From assembly GCF_003751605.1 (NCBI RefSeq), contig NZ_RJVJ01000001.1, positions 2,232,001 to 2,296,000 of the forward strand: a stretch of DNA of 64,000 nucleotides, read 5' to 3'. A program made the translations under genes and the position numbers. Below, one piece after another: positions 34,257-45,500 of this stretch. Origin of the DNA: Kitasatospora cineracea (GTDB lineage Bacteria; Actinomycetota; Actinomycetes; Streptomycetales; Streptomycetaceae). The notes below the pieces were generated by a model that saw only the letters and a program-made list of their open reading frames with translations, did not search any database and was not told the DNA's origin. How positions within the stretch are numbered: the stretch's first letter is position 1; every line of letters starts with the position of its first letter.

Positions 34257-34868
34257 ATGACATCCGTACTCGTCTGCGACGATTCCCCGCTCGCCCGGGA
34301 GGCGCTTCGCCGTGCGGTGGCGACCGTGCCCGGCGTGGACCGGGTGACCACTGCGACGAACGGTGAGGAGGTCCTCCGCCGCTGGGTGGCCGACCGTTCC
34401 GATCTCGTTCTGATGGACGTCCGGATGCCCGGCCTCGGCGGGGTGGAGACGGTCCGCCGGCTGCTGTCGGCCGACCCGGGCGCCCGGATCATCATGCTCA
34501 CCGTCGCCGAGGACCTGGACGGGGTGGCCCTCGCGGTCGCCGCCGGGGCCCGCGGCTACCTGCACAAGGACGCCTCGCGCGCCGAGCTGCGGGCCACCGT
34601 CACCCAGGCGCTGGCCGACCCGACCTGGCGGCTCGCCCCGCGCCGGCTGCGCAGCCCGGACATGGGCGCCGCGCCGACCCTGACGGCCCGTGAGATCCAG
34701 GTGCTGGAGGGGATGAGCCACGGCCGCTCCAACGCCGAGATCGGCCGCGAGCTGTTCCTGTCCGAGGACACCGTGAAGACGCACGCCAGGCGGCTGTTCA
34801 AGAAGTTGGGCGCCTCGGACCGCGCGCACGCGGTGGCGCTGGGCTTCCGTTGGGGCCTGGTCCGCTGA
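34257..34868 (+). CDS. bldM: Developmental response regulator BldM
   Basis: BldM is an atypical response regulator that, as a homodimer or with WhiI, switches on genes for aerial hyphae and spore formation. The 203-residue length matches S. coelicolor BldM. The receiver domain has Asp8-Asp9 and Asp54 in LVLMDVRMPG, and a LuxR-type HTH follows (LTAREIQVLEGMSHGRSNAEIGRELFLSEDTVKTH, about 141-175). The ATG has GGAGGA about 9 nt upstream; an upstream frame from 34107 is leader sequence. The sigma-BldN-type promoter upstream, whiD on the left and shbA on the right reproduce the Streptomyces locus. Confidence 0.96.
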   Translation: MTSVLVCDDSPLAREALRRAVATVPGVDRVTTATNGEEVLRRWVADRSDLVLMDVRMPGLGGVETVRRLLSADPGARIIMLTVAEDLDGVALAVAAGARGYLHKDASRAELRATVTQALADPTWRLAPRRLRSPDMGAAPTLTAREIQVLEGMSHGRSNAEIGRELFLSEDTVKTHARRLFKKLGASDRAHAVALGFRWGLVR

Positions 34869-34979
34869 GCGGGCGCGCGAACTGCGCTCGCTCGGACGTG
34901 TGACGTTGTGGTCCCGAGGCTGCACCATGGAGTAGTGGAGCACCTCGGGGACCAGCGGACAGGCAGGGGAGGCGGCACG

Positions 34980-37566
<2,587 letters not shown>

Positions 37567-37573
37567 GGCCACC

Positions 37574-37615
37574 GGAACCGCCCGGCCGCGGATCGACCGC
37601 CGGCCGGGCGGTTCC
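37574..37615 (+). terminator. Terminator hairpin after guaB
   Basis: GGAACCGCCCGGCCG pairs (15 bp) with CGGCCGGGCGGTTCC, 8 nt after the guaB stop. Confidence 0.85.
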
Positions 37616-37731
37616 GTGCCGTCCGGGCCCGGGCGCGCCCCTGGCGGGGCAGGTGGGGGCGCGTACGGGATACTTGGGGGCGTGGCCGGGGGGACCCGGT
37701 CGGGAGATGGAAAGCAGCAGAAGGGCTCGAA

Positions 37732-38850
37732 GTGACTGAGATCGAGATCGGGCGAGGCAAGCGCGGCCGCCGGGCGTACTCCTTCGACGACATCGCCGTC
37801 GTCCCCAGCCGCCGTACGCGTGACCCGAAGGAGGTCTCGATCGCCTGGCAGATCGACGCCTACCGGTTCGAACTGCCGTTCCTGGCGGCGCCGATGGACA
37901 GCGTGGTGTCGCCGCAGCAGGCCATCGCGATCGGGCAGCTGGGCGGCCTGGGCGTGCTGAACCTGGAGGGGCTGTGGACGCGGTACGAGGACCCGCGGCC
38001 GCTGCTGGAGGAGATCGCCGCCATCCCCGACGAGGCGGCGGCTACCCGGCGCCTGCAGGAGGTGTACGCGGAGCCGATCAAGGCCGAGCTGATCAAGGAG
38101 CGGATCAAGGAGGTCCGTGACTCGGGCGTCGTGACCGCCGCCGCGCTCTCGCCGCAGCGCACCGCCGAGTTCTCCAAGGCCGTGGTGGACGCGGGCGTCG
38201 ACGTGTTCGTGATCCGCGGCACCACGGTGTCGGCCGAGCACGTGTCGGGCGCGGCCGAGCCGCTGAACCTCAAGCAGTTCATCTACGAGCTGGACGTGCC
38301 GGTGATCGTCGGCGGCTGCGCCACCTACACCGCCGCGCTGCACCTGATGCGCACCGGCGCGGCCGGCGTGCTGGTCGGCTTCGGCGGCGGCGCCGCGCAC
38401 ACCACCCGGGGCGTGCTGGGCATCCAGGTCCCGATGGCGACCGCCGTCGCGGACGTCGCCGCCGCCCGCCGCGACTACATGGACGAGTCCGGCGGCCGGT
38501 ACGTGCACGTCATCGCGGACGGCGGCGTCGGCTACAGCGGCGACATCCCGAAGGCCGTCGCCTGCGGCGCGGACGCGGTGATGATCGGCGCCGCGCTGGC
38601 CCGCGCCACCGACGCGCCCGGCCAGGGCTACCACTGGGGCATGGAGGCCGTCCACGAGGAGCTGCCGCGCGGCAAGCGGGTGCACCTGGGCACCGTCGGC
38701 ACCACCGAGCAGATCCTGGCCGGCCCGTCGCACACCCCCGACGGCACGATGAACCTGTTCGGCGCGCTGCGCCGGGCGATGGCCACCACCGGCTACACCG
38801 AGCTCAAGGAGTTCCAGCGGGTCGAGGTCACGGTCAACCCCGGCCGGTGA
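37732..38850 (+). CDS. guaB3: GuaB3-type IMP dehydrogenase family protein
   Basis: This 372-residue TIM-barrel protein belongs to the actinobacterial GuaB-related group found next to guaB. It lacks CBS domains. It has YSFDDIAVVPSRRTRDP at the N-terminus, AAPMDSVVSPQQAIAIG, and the loop VLVGFGGGAAHTTRGVLG. In the place of the catalytic Cys of true IMPDH (SICTTR) it reads AAHTTR, so the classic thioimidate mechanism is not obvious. DGGVGYSGDIPKAVACGADAVMIG is the phosphate-binding segment. The GTG start is 165 nt after guaB, beyond a terminator. The activity is unsettled. Confidence 0.92.
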   Translation: MTEIEIGRGKRGRRAYSFDDIAVVPSRRTRDPKEVSIAWQIDAYRFELPFLAAPMDSVVSPQQAIAIGQLGGLGVLNLEGLWTRYEDPRPLLEEIAAIPDEAAATRRLQEVYAEPIKAELIKERIKEVRDSGVVTAAALSPQRTAEFSKAVVDAGVDVFVIRGTTVSAEHVSGAAEPLNLKQFIYELDVPVIVGGCATYTAALHLMRTGAAGVLVGFGGGAAHTTRGVLGIQVPMATAVADVAAARRDYMDESGGRYVHVIADGGVGYSGDIPKAVACGADAVMIGAALARATDAPGQGYHWGMEAVHEELPRGKRVHLGTVGTTEQILAGPSHTPDGTMNLFGALRRAMATTGYTELKEFQRVEVTVNPGR

Positions 38851-38876
38851 CGCCCCGCTGAGCACCCGTCAGCAGG

Positions 38877-38914
38877 CCGCAGGGCCCCCGCCGCAACCGG
38901 CGGGGGCCCTGCGG
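38877..38914 (+). terminator. Terminator hairpin after guaB3
   Basis: A 17-bp perfect stem (CCGCAGGGCCCCCGCCG with its complement) closed by the loop CAAC, 26 nt after the stop codon. Confidence 0.9.
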
Positions 38915-39103
38915 CGTCCGTACGCCGGGAGGACACCCGGAGGCCACCGGCCGGCCGGACCGGGGGCGGGTGGCCGGGCCGGGGCGGGACAGGGGATGAT
39001 GGGGGCTCCGGCGTGCGACCGCCGCCCCCGGCGGTCCGACATGCCGTCAGGTCACGGCCGGGGTGCCCGCCGAGGGCCGCAACACCATGGGGAGAGCGCA
39101 CCG

Positions 39104-40771
39104 ATGACGCAGCCGCAGGAACCGACCGGCCGACTGCTGGCGGACCGCTACCGGCTCGGCGAGGTGCTCGGGCGCGGCGGCATGGGCACCGTCTGGCGGG
39201 CCGAGGACGAGATGCTGGGCCGGATCGTCGCGGTCAAGGAACTGCGGATGACCGGCACCGTCGACGAGATCGAGAAGCACCGGCTGGTGGTCCGCACCCT
39301 GCGCGAGGCCAAGGCCACCGCCCGGATCCGGCACACCGCGGCCGTCACCGTCTTCGACGTGGTCGAGGAGGACGACCGGCCGTGGATCGTGATGGAGCTG
39401 GTGGCCGGCCGCTCGCTGGCCGACGTGGTCGCCGAGGACGGCCCGCTCGCCCCCGAACGGGCCGCGAGGATCGCGCTCGACCTGCTCGGGGTGCTCGGCG
39501 CCGCGCACCGCCAGGGCATCCTGCACCGCGACGTCAAGCCGTCCAACGTGCTGATCGGCGAGGACGGGCGGACCGTGCTCACCGACTTCGGCATCGCCAG
39601 CGTCGAGGGCGACACCTCCATCACCTCCACCGGCATGCTGGTCGGCGCACCCTCCTACATCGCCCCCGAGCGGGCCCGCGGCAAGCTGCCCGGACCGCCC
39701 TCCGACCTGTGGTCGCTGGGCGGCACGCTGTACGCGATGGTCGAGGGCGTCCCGCCGTACGACCGGGGCGACGCGCTGGCCACCCTCACCGCGGTGATGA
39801 CCGAGCCGCTGCCGGAGCCGCGCAACGCCGGGCCGCTGCGCGGCGTCATCGAGGGCCTGCTGGAGAAGGACCCGGCGAAGCGGATGGACGCCGACGCCGC
39901 CCGGCCGCTGCTCGAACTGATCGCGGCCGGCAAGCCGCTGCCGGAGGCCGAGACGGTGGCCGTCCCGAAGCCGCCGGAGCCCGGGCCGGAACCGGCCGCG
40001 GCGCCGATCGCGGAACCGGCCGCCGGGCCCGCGCGGAAGGCCGAAGTGCCGTCCGCGGGCGGGCCGTTCGGCTCGCGGCGGCGGGCGCTGCTGGCCGGGG
40101 CGGCGGTGGTCGCGGCGCTCGCCCTGATCGCGGCGCTGGTGGTGTTCTGGCCCCGCGGCCACGGCGGCGGCGCGGCCGCCGCGGACCAGGGGTCCCCGGC
40201 GGCCACGGCGTCCGCGCCGGCCGGCCCGCCCTCGGCGGAGGCGTCCGCGAGCCCGTCGGCCGACGGCTCGCCCTCGGCGCCGGCCGCCGCGGACCCGTCG
40301 CCGGTGCTGTCGCCCGGGCAGCTCCCGGCCGGGTACACGGTGTACAAGGACAAGTCCGGGTTCAGCATCGCGCTGCCCGACTGGATGTCCGACCAGGGGC
40401 CGGACTACCGCGCCACCAGCCGGCGCTTCGAGGGCCGCGGGCTGCGGCTGGTCGTCGACTGGCAGTCCCCGGCCGGGGCGAGCGCCCTGAAGGACTGGCA
40501 GGAGTCCGACCGCAACGCGAAGATGACCAACTACCGCAAGGTCCGGGTGGAGGCCGTCTCCTACCGGGACTGGGCCAACGCCGCCGACTGGGAGTGGACC
40601 TACACCGGCAAGACCGGCACCCTGCTGCACTCGCTCAACCGCGGCTTCGTCACCGGCGGCGGCAAGTACGGGTACGCGATCTACTGGACCATGCCCGAGG
40701 AGGTCTGGTCGGCCCCGGACGGCTCGCTGGCCCGCCGGATCGCCTTCGAGAGCTTCCAGCCCGCACCGTAG
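39104..40771 (+). CDS. Receptor-type Ser/Thr protein kinase 1
   Basis: A Hanks-type membrane kinase of 555 residues. The kinase domain (about 17-275) has GRGGMGTVWRA (Gly loop), VAVKEL (Lys45), HRDVKPSNVL (catalytic loop) and TDFGIAS, with an SP-like activation segment and APERARGK. An Ala/Pro linker leads to one membrane helix at about 328-350, and an extracytoplasmic domain of about 150 residues begins LPAGYTVYKDKSGFSIALPD. The ATG is supported by GGGGAGAG; the frame upstream to 38996 is not protein-like. The pseudokinase and a second kinase with a similar outer domain follow. In S. coelicolor the same place holds a run of such kinases (SCO4775-4779, from memory). The ligand is unknown. Confidence 0.95.
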   Translation: MTQPQEPTGRLLADRYRLGEVLGRGGMGTVWRAEDEMLGRIVAVKELRMTGTVDEIEKHRLVVRTLREAKATARIRHTAAVTVFDVVEEDDRPWIVMELVAGRSLADVVAEDGPLAPERAARIALDLLGVLGAAHRQGILHRDVKPSNVLIGEDGRTVLTDFGIASVEGDTSITSTGMLVGAPSYIAPERARGKLPGPPSDLWSLGGTLYAMVEGVPPYDRGDALATLTAVMTEPLPEPRNAGPLRGVIEGLLEKDPAKRMDADAARPLLELIAAGKPLPEAETVAVPKPPEPGPEPAAAPIAEPAAGPARKAEVPSAGGPFGSRRRALLAGAAVVAALALIAALVVFWPRGHGGGAAAADQGSPAATASAPAGPPSAEASASPSADGSPSAPAAADPSPVLSPGQLPAGYTVYKDKSGFSIALPDWMSDQGPDYRATSRRFEGRGLRLVVDWQSPAGASALKDWQESDRNAKMTNYRKVRVEAVSYRDWANAADWEWTYTGKTGTLLHSLNRGFVTGGGKYGYAIYWTMPEEVWSAPDGSLARRIAFESFQPAP

Positions 40772-40824
40772 GTCGCGGCGGCCCGGGGCCGTACGCTGGC
40801 GGGACGACGGCGTGAGGAACAGGC

Positions 40825-41907
40825 ATGCGAGCGGAGCCGGGTCAAGTGGTGGCCGGGCGGTACCGGGTGACGGGCCGTTCGGAGGGGGAGGTCGGCCTTC
40901 CTGCGGTGGACGTCCAGAGCGGGGCGCGGGTGCGGCTGTTCGGGCTGGAACTGCCCGAACTGCTGGTGCCCGGGCACCCGGTGGGGGCGCCCGCGCCGTC
41001 GTACGGGCCGCGGCTGACCGCCCGGGTCGCGCAGGTCGCGGCCGCCGCCGCCGCGCACCCGCGGCTGCTGCGCGGGCTCGCGGCGGGCCCGGAGGACGAG
41101 GTGCTGTGGGTCGCCGAGGAGGCGGTGGGCGGGGTGCCGCTGGAGCGGCTGGCCGGCAACGGCCCCGTCTCGCCGTACCGGGTGGCGGAGATCGGCGCGG
41201 ACCTGGCGGGCGCCCTGCGGGCGGTGCACGAGGCCGGTCTGACGCACGGGAACCTGACCCTGCGCACGGTGCTGGTCTGCGAGGACGGCGCGGCGATGCT
41301 CGGCGGGCTGCTGCTGGGCGCCGCCGAGGAGGAGCTGTGCGCGGCGCTCGGCGGCGAGGTGCCGCGCCGGGTGTACGAGACCCGGGCGCTGATGCTCGGA
41401 CCGCTCGCCGAGCGCTGGGCGATCGACGCGGGCGCCCCCGCCGACACCTGGGCGCTGGGCGTGCTGCTGTACCGGCTGCTGACCGGCCACGGCCCCTACC
41501 CGGAGCACGACCTGCCGACGCTGCTGGCGGCCGTCCGGGACGGGCAGCACCACCCCGCGGACGGCTGCGGCCCGCTGCGGCCGCTGGTCGAACGGCTGCT
41601 GCGGCCGGACGCCGCGGCCCGGCCCGACGCGGTCGCCGTGCAGCGGGAACTGCGCGACCTGCTGGCGTTCGCGCCCGAACCGGGCCTGGACGGCCCGCCC
41701 GGTTCGCTGCTGCCGGTGCCCCGTCCGGAGGCCGGTCCGCTGGTGCCGCGGCCGGGCGGCGGCCGCCGCCCGGGCCGGCCGACGGACCGTCAGGGCCCGG
41801 CCCGCCCGCCGCGGGTGCCGCCGAAACTGCTCGGGCCGCTGGTGCTGGCGGGCGTGCTGGTGCTGCTGTGCGCGGCGATCGGGGTGATCGTCGCGGTCGC
41901 GGGCTGA
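40825..41907 (+). CDS. Membrane pseudokinase (Hanks fold lacking catalytic residues)
   Basis: The 360-residue protein aligns over the whole kinase domain (GRYRVTGR at the start, ALRAVHEAGLTHGNLTLRTVL, DTWALGVLLYRLLTGHGPYPE, RPDAVAVQRELRDLL) but lacks every catalytic feature. There is no Gly-rich loop, no VAIK Lys, HRDxKxxN reads HGNLTLRT (Asp143 to Asn, Lys to Thr) and DFG reads LGG. It ends in a Pro-rich linker and one membrane helix (about 334-358) with almost no outer domain. It lies 54 nt after kinase 1 and about 155 nt before kinase 2. It probably binds and regulates the neighbouring kinases or a peptidoglycan enzyme, as MviN/FhaA-type pseudokinases do; that is inference. Confidence 0.88.
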   Translation: MRAEPGQVVAGRYRVTGRSEGEVGLPAVDVQSGARVRLFGLELPELLVPGHPVGAPAPSYGPRLTARVAQVAAAAAAHPRLLRGLAAGPEDEVLWVAEEAVGGVPLERLAGNGPVSPYRVAEIGADLAGALRAVHEAGLTHGNLTLRTVLVCEDGAAMLGGLLLGAAEEELCAALGGEVPRRVYETRALMLGPLAERWAIDAGAPADTWALGVLLYRLLTGHGPYPEHDLPTLLAAVRDGQHHPADGCGPLRPLVERLLRPDAAARPDAVAVQRELRDLLAFAPEPGLDGPPGSLLPVPRPEAGPLVPRPGGGRRPGRPTDRQGPARPPRVPPKLLGPLVLAGVLVLLCAAIGVIVAVAG

Positions 41908-41970
41908 GAGCGCCCGGTCACCGTGCGATGCGGAGGCCGGGGCGCGATTCCCGGCGGGCCCCGGGCGGCC

Positions 41971-41976
41971 TAGGCT
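41971..41976 (+). promoter_or_regulatory. Candidate -10 for kinase 2
   Basis: TAGGCT (TANNNT) 88 nt before the kinase 2 ATG. It would separate expression of kinase 2 from the upstream pair. The -35 is not clear. Confidence 0.35.
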
Positions 41977-42063
41977 TGCCTCCTGAACCGTCGGTGCGAG
42001 CAGGCACACGGTCTGCCAGGACCCCGTCCGACCGGCGGTGGGGGAATGAAGGGGGGGACGGTC

Positions 42064-43761
42064 ATGGGCGCACAGGACCAGTCGACAGGCCGTCTGCTGG
42101 CCGGGCGTTACGCGCTCGGCGAGCGCCTGGGACGCGGCGGGATGGGGACCGTCTGGCGTGCCAGGGACGAGATGCTGGACCGGGAGGTGGCCGTCAAGGA
42201 GCTGACGGTCAGCCACCTCTCGGAGGAGGACCTGGAGATGCTCCAGACCCGGATGAAGCGCGAGGCCCGGGCCGCGGCCCGGATCAAGCACCCGGGCGTG
42301 ATCACCATCCACGACGTGCTGGAGCAGGACGGCCGGCCGTGGATCGTGATGGAGCTGGTGGACGGCCGCGCGCTGTCCGACGTGATCAACCAGGACGGCA
42401 CCCTGACGCCCCGGGAGGCCGCCGACGTCGGCCTCCAGGTGCTCGCCGCCCTGCACCGCGGTCACCAGCTGGGGGTGCTGCACCGCGACGTCAAGCCCGC
42501 CAACGTGCTGCTCGAGCACGGCACCGGGCGGGCCGTGCTGCTCGACTTCGGCATCGCCAAGTTCGAGGGCGCGATGGACATCACCCGCCCCGGCGACCTG
42601 GTCGGCTCGCCCGACTACCTGGCCCCGGAGCGGGCCCAGGGCCAGCGGCCCGGACCGGCCTCCGACCTGTGGGCGCTCGGCGCGACGCTGTACCACGCGG
42701 TCGAGGGCGAGTCGCCGTTCCGCCGGGACAACCCGCTCAGCACGCTCACCGCGGTGGTCGACGAGCCGCTGCCCGAACCGCGCCGGGCCGCCGGGCTCGG
42801 ACCGGTGCTGGCCGCGCTGATGGCCAAGGACCCGGCCGAGCGGCCCGGCGCCGACGAGACCGGCCGGATGCTGCGCGAGGTCGCCGACGGACACACCGTC
42901 AGCATCCGGGTCCCCGAGCAGGCCGGGGAGCCGCGGCTGCCCACCCAGGTCGTCCCGGTGGTCGACCGGACCACCGAGACGGCCGCGGCCGAGGCCGCCG
43001 CCGCGGCGGCGGCCGCAGTGGCCGAGCCGGTCACCGAGCCGGTCCGCACCCCGGTGCAGCCGACCGCCCCCGTACCCGCGCCCGCTCCCGTTCCGGCCGC
43101 CGGGCCCGTTCCGGCGCCCCGGCGCCGGCGCGGCCGGGCGGTGCTGTGGACGCTGGTCGGCGCGCTGCTGCTGGCCGGGGCGGGCGGCGGTGCGTACTAC
43201 CTGCACCAGCACCGCGGGACGCCGGTGGTCGCACCCGACCCGACCCCGCCCGGCCCGCTCCCCACCGGGGACAACCCGCTGCCCAGCGACAGCCCGCTGC
43301 CCAGCGGCGCGCCCGCGCCCGCCGGGTACACCTGGAAGGACGACCCGGCCGGGTTCCGCTTCCTGCTGCCCACCAACGGCACCTGGGTGCGCACCGAGAA
43401 GGACGGCGGGCAGATCTACTACACGCCCGACAAGCAGGAGCACTTCCTGCTGTTCGCGGTGATGGTCGGCCAGCCGCTCGCGCCCGAGGACCACTTCCTG
43501 CAGATGGAGGGCTCGCTCAGCAAGAGCCTCACCGACTACCAGCGCACCAGCCTCGACACCGCCAAGATCAAGGGGCAGGAGGCGGCGGTGTGGGAGTTCA
43601 GCTTCGGTGCCAAGGACGCCCGCCGCCACGCCAAGGAGGTCGAGTTCCGGCGCGCCGACGGGACGGCGTTCATGGTGTACGTGTCCGGGCCGGAGAAGGA
43701 CTGGCGCGACAGCCTGCGACAGTTCACCACCGTCCTGAACAACTTCACGCCCACCATCTGA
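42064..43761 (+). CDS. Receptor-type Ser/Thr protein kinase 2
   Basis: A 565-residue Hanks kinase with all residues intact: GRGGMGTVWRA, VAVKEL (Lys45), HRDVKPANVLL, LDFGIAK and SPDYLAPERAQG. After an Ala-rich stretch and a Pro/Ala/Val linker (about 310-350) comes a membrane helix (about 360-380) and an outer domain of about 170 residues that opens AGYTWKDDPAGFRFLLP, clearly similar to that of kinase 1. The ATG at 42064 has AAGGGGGG 8 nt upstream; ATG 42046 is possible but its Shine-Dalgarno is too close. It probably senses an extracytoplasmic signal related to the one sensed by kinase 1. Confidence 0.95.
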   Translation: MGAQDQSTGRLLAGRYALGERLGRGGMGTVWRARDEMLDREVAVKELTVSHLSEEDLEMLQTRMKREARAAARIKHPGVITIHDVLEQDGRPWIVMELVDGRALSDVINQDGTLTPREAADVGLQVLAALHRGHQLGVLHRDVKPANVLLEHGTGRAVLLDFGIAKFEGAMDITRPGDLVGSPDYLAPERAQGQRPGPASDLWALGATLYHAVEGESPFRRDNPLSTLTAVVDEPLPEPRRAAGLGPVLAALMAKDPAERPGADETGRMLREVADGHTVSIRVPEQAGEPRLPTQVVPVVDRTTETAAAEAAAAAAAAVAEPVTEPVRTPVQPTAPVPAPAPVPAAGPVPAPRRRRGRAVLWTLVGALLLAGAGGGAYYLHQHRGTPVVAPDPTPPGPLPTGDNPLPSDSPLPSGAPAPAGYTWKDDPAGFRFLLPTNGTWVRTEKDGGQIYYTPDKQEHFLLFAVMVGQPLAPEDHFLQMEGSLSKSLTDYQRTSLDTAKIKGQEAAVWEFSFGAKDARRHAKEVEFRRADGTAFMVYVSGPEKDWRDSLRQFTTVLNNFTPTI

Positions 43762-43811
43762 CCGGACCCGCCCACCATCTGACCGGACCCGCCCGCCGTC
43801 CGACCGGAATC
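43749..43811 (+). repeat. 21-bp tandem repeat across the kinase 2 stop codon
   Basis: GCCCACCATCTGACCGGACCC occurs at 43749-43769 (with the TGA stop) and 43770-43790, and in degenerate form at 43791-43811. Only the first copy is coding; each intact copy repeats the in-frame stop. Confidence 0.9.
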
Positions 43812-43865
43812 CGACCCGCCGCCTTTTGGTGTTACCGGCGGGTACACAAGTCGGGTTCCAGGGCC

Positions 43866-43871
43866 TAGGCT
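43866..43871 (+). promoter_or_regulatory. -10 hexamer for the aldehyde dehydrogenase gene (leaderless likely)
   Basis: TAGGCT (TANNNT) ends 6 nt before the ATG at 43878, so the transcript should start at the start codon. There is no Shine-Dalgarno at a usable distance. Confidence 0.5.
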
Positions 43872-43877
43872 GCCCGC

Positions 43878-45485
43878 ATGACGGAGAGCACGATCCAGGG
43901 CCGGCGCAACCCCGCGGCGAAGGGGGCGGCGCGCGACGTCGCCTCGGCGGTGCCGGCCGCGCTGGTGGCGCGGCTGGCCGAGGGCGTGACCGCGACCGGC
44001 GGGCGGACCGCCGGGACGCTCGCGCCGCTGACCGGCGAGGCGCTGGCCGCGCTGCCGGTCTCCTCGGAGGCGGACGTCGAGCAGGCGTTCACCCAGGCGC
44101 GGCGGGCCCAACCCGCCTGGGCCGCACTGTCGGTGCGGCACCGGGCGGGCGTCCTGCTGCGCTTCCACGACCTGCTGCTCAGGCGGCAGGACGAGGTGCT
44201 GGACCTCATCCAGGCGGAGACCGGCAAGGCCCGGCTGCACGCCTTCGAGGAGGTCATGGCCGTCGCCTCGGCCGCCCGGCACTACGGCCGCACCGCGCAC
44301 TCCTACCTGAAGGACCGCCGCCGCGGCGGCGCCGTGCCCGGCCTGACCAGCGCCGTGGAGGCCCGCCGCCCCAAGGGCGTGGTCGGCCAGATCTCGCCGT
44401 GGAACTACCCGCTGGAACTGTCCGTCGGCGACGCGCTGCCCGCGCTCGTCGCGGGCAACGCGGTGGTCAACAAGCCGGACACCCAGACCGCGCTGACCGC
44501 GCTGTGGGCCCGCGAGCTGTTCGTCGAGGCCGGACTGCCCCCGCAGGTGTGGCAGATCGTGCTCGGCGACGGCCCCGTGGTCGGCCCGCAGGTCGTCGAG
44601 CGCGCCGACTACGTCGCCTTCACCGGCTCCACCCGCACCGGCCGCGACGTCGCCCGCCGGGCCGCCGAGCGCCTGGTCGGCGCCTCGCTCGAACTCGGCG
44701 GCAAGAACGCCATGCTGGTGCTCGCCGACGCCGACCTGGACCGGGCCGCCGCGGGCGCCGTCCGGGCCTGCTTCTCCTCGGCCGGCCAGCTCTGCATCTC
44801 CATCGAACGGCTCTTCGTGCACCGCTCGGTCGCCGACGCCTTCCTGGCCAAGTTCGCCGAGAGGACCGCCGCGCTGCGCCTGGGCGGCGGCCTCGCCTAC
44901 GGCGCCGACATGGGCTCGCTGGTCTCCCACCGCCAGCTGGAGACCGTCACCCGGCACGTCGAGGAGGCCGTCAAGGCCGGCGCGAAGGTGCTGGCCGGCG
45001 GTCAGGCCCGGCCCGACCTGGGCCCGCTGTTCTACGAGCCCACCATCCTCGACGGCGTCACCCCCGAGATGGCGGTCTGCGCCGAGGAGACCTTCGGCCC
45101 GGTCGTCTCGGTCTACCGCTTCGACACCGAGGACGAGGCCGTCACCGCCGCCAACGCCACCCCGTACGGCCTGAACTCCAGCGTCTGGACCAAGGACACC
45201 CGCCGCGGCCGCAAGGTCGCCGCCCGGCTGCGCACCGGCACCGTCAACGTCAACGAGGCGTACGCCGCCGCCTACGGCTCGGTGGCCTCCCCGATGGGCG
45301 GCATGGGCGACTCCGGGCTCGGCCGGCGGCACGGCTCCGAGGGCATCCTGCGCTACACCGAGGCGCAGACCGTCGCGGTGCAGCGGCTGCTGCCGATCGG
45401 CCCGTCGATGGGCATGGACGACCGGAAGTTCGCCGAGTTCTTCACCACCGGCCTCAAGGCCATGAAGGCGTTCCGACTCAAGTAG
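43878..45485 (+). CDS. gabD: Succinate-semialdehyde dehydrogenase (NADP+)-type aldehyde dehydrogenase
   Basis: It oxidises succinate semialdehyde (or a similar aldehyde) to the acid, feeding the GABA shunt into the TCA cycle. The 535-residue protein has QISPWNYPLELSVGDALPALVAGNAVVNKPD (NADP-binding region), FTGSTRTGRD, the catalytic Glu in LELGGKNAM (about 270) and Cys in AGQLCISIERL (about 305). GPVVSVYRFDTEDEAV and a C-terminal SGLGRRHGSEGILRYTEAQ also fit. The roughly 35-residue N-terminal extension is longer than in E. coli GabD but usual in actinobacteria. The GMC oxidoreductase gene starts 15 nt after its stop. The exact substrate is inferred from overall similarity. Confidence 0.9.
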   Translation: MTESTIQGRRNPAAKGAARDVASAVPAALVARLAEGVTATGGRTAGTLAPLTGEALAALPVSSEADVEQAFTQARRAQPAWAALSVRHRAGVLLRFHDLLLRRQDEVLDLIQAETGKARLHAFEEVMAVASAARHYGRTAHSYLKDRRRGGAVPGLTSAVEARRPKGVVGQISPWNYPLELSVGDALPALVAGNAVVNKPDTQTALTALWARELFVEAGLPPQVWQIVLGDGPVVGPQVVERADYVAFTGSTRTGRDVARRAAERLVGASLELGGKNAMLVLADADLDRAAAGAVRACFSSAGQLCISIERLFVHRSVADAFLAKFAERTAALRLGGGLAYGADMGSLVSHRQLETVTRHVEEAVKAGAKVLAGGQARPDLGPLFYEPTILDGVTPEMAVCAEETFGPVVSVYRFDTEDEAVTAANATPYGLNSSVWTKDTRRGRKVAARLRTGTVNVNEAYAAAYGSVASPMGGMGDSGLGRRHGSEGILRYTEAQTVAVQRLLPIGPSMGMDDRKFAEFFTTGLKAMKAFRLK

Positions 45486-45500
45486 TACGGAGGGGCAGCA

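Noticed and set aside
33937..34260. 107-codon ORF in the whiD-bldM spacer
   Set aside because: It covers the BldN promoter and bldM leader, and its codon use is not coding-like.
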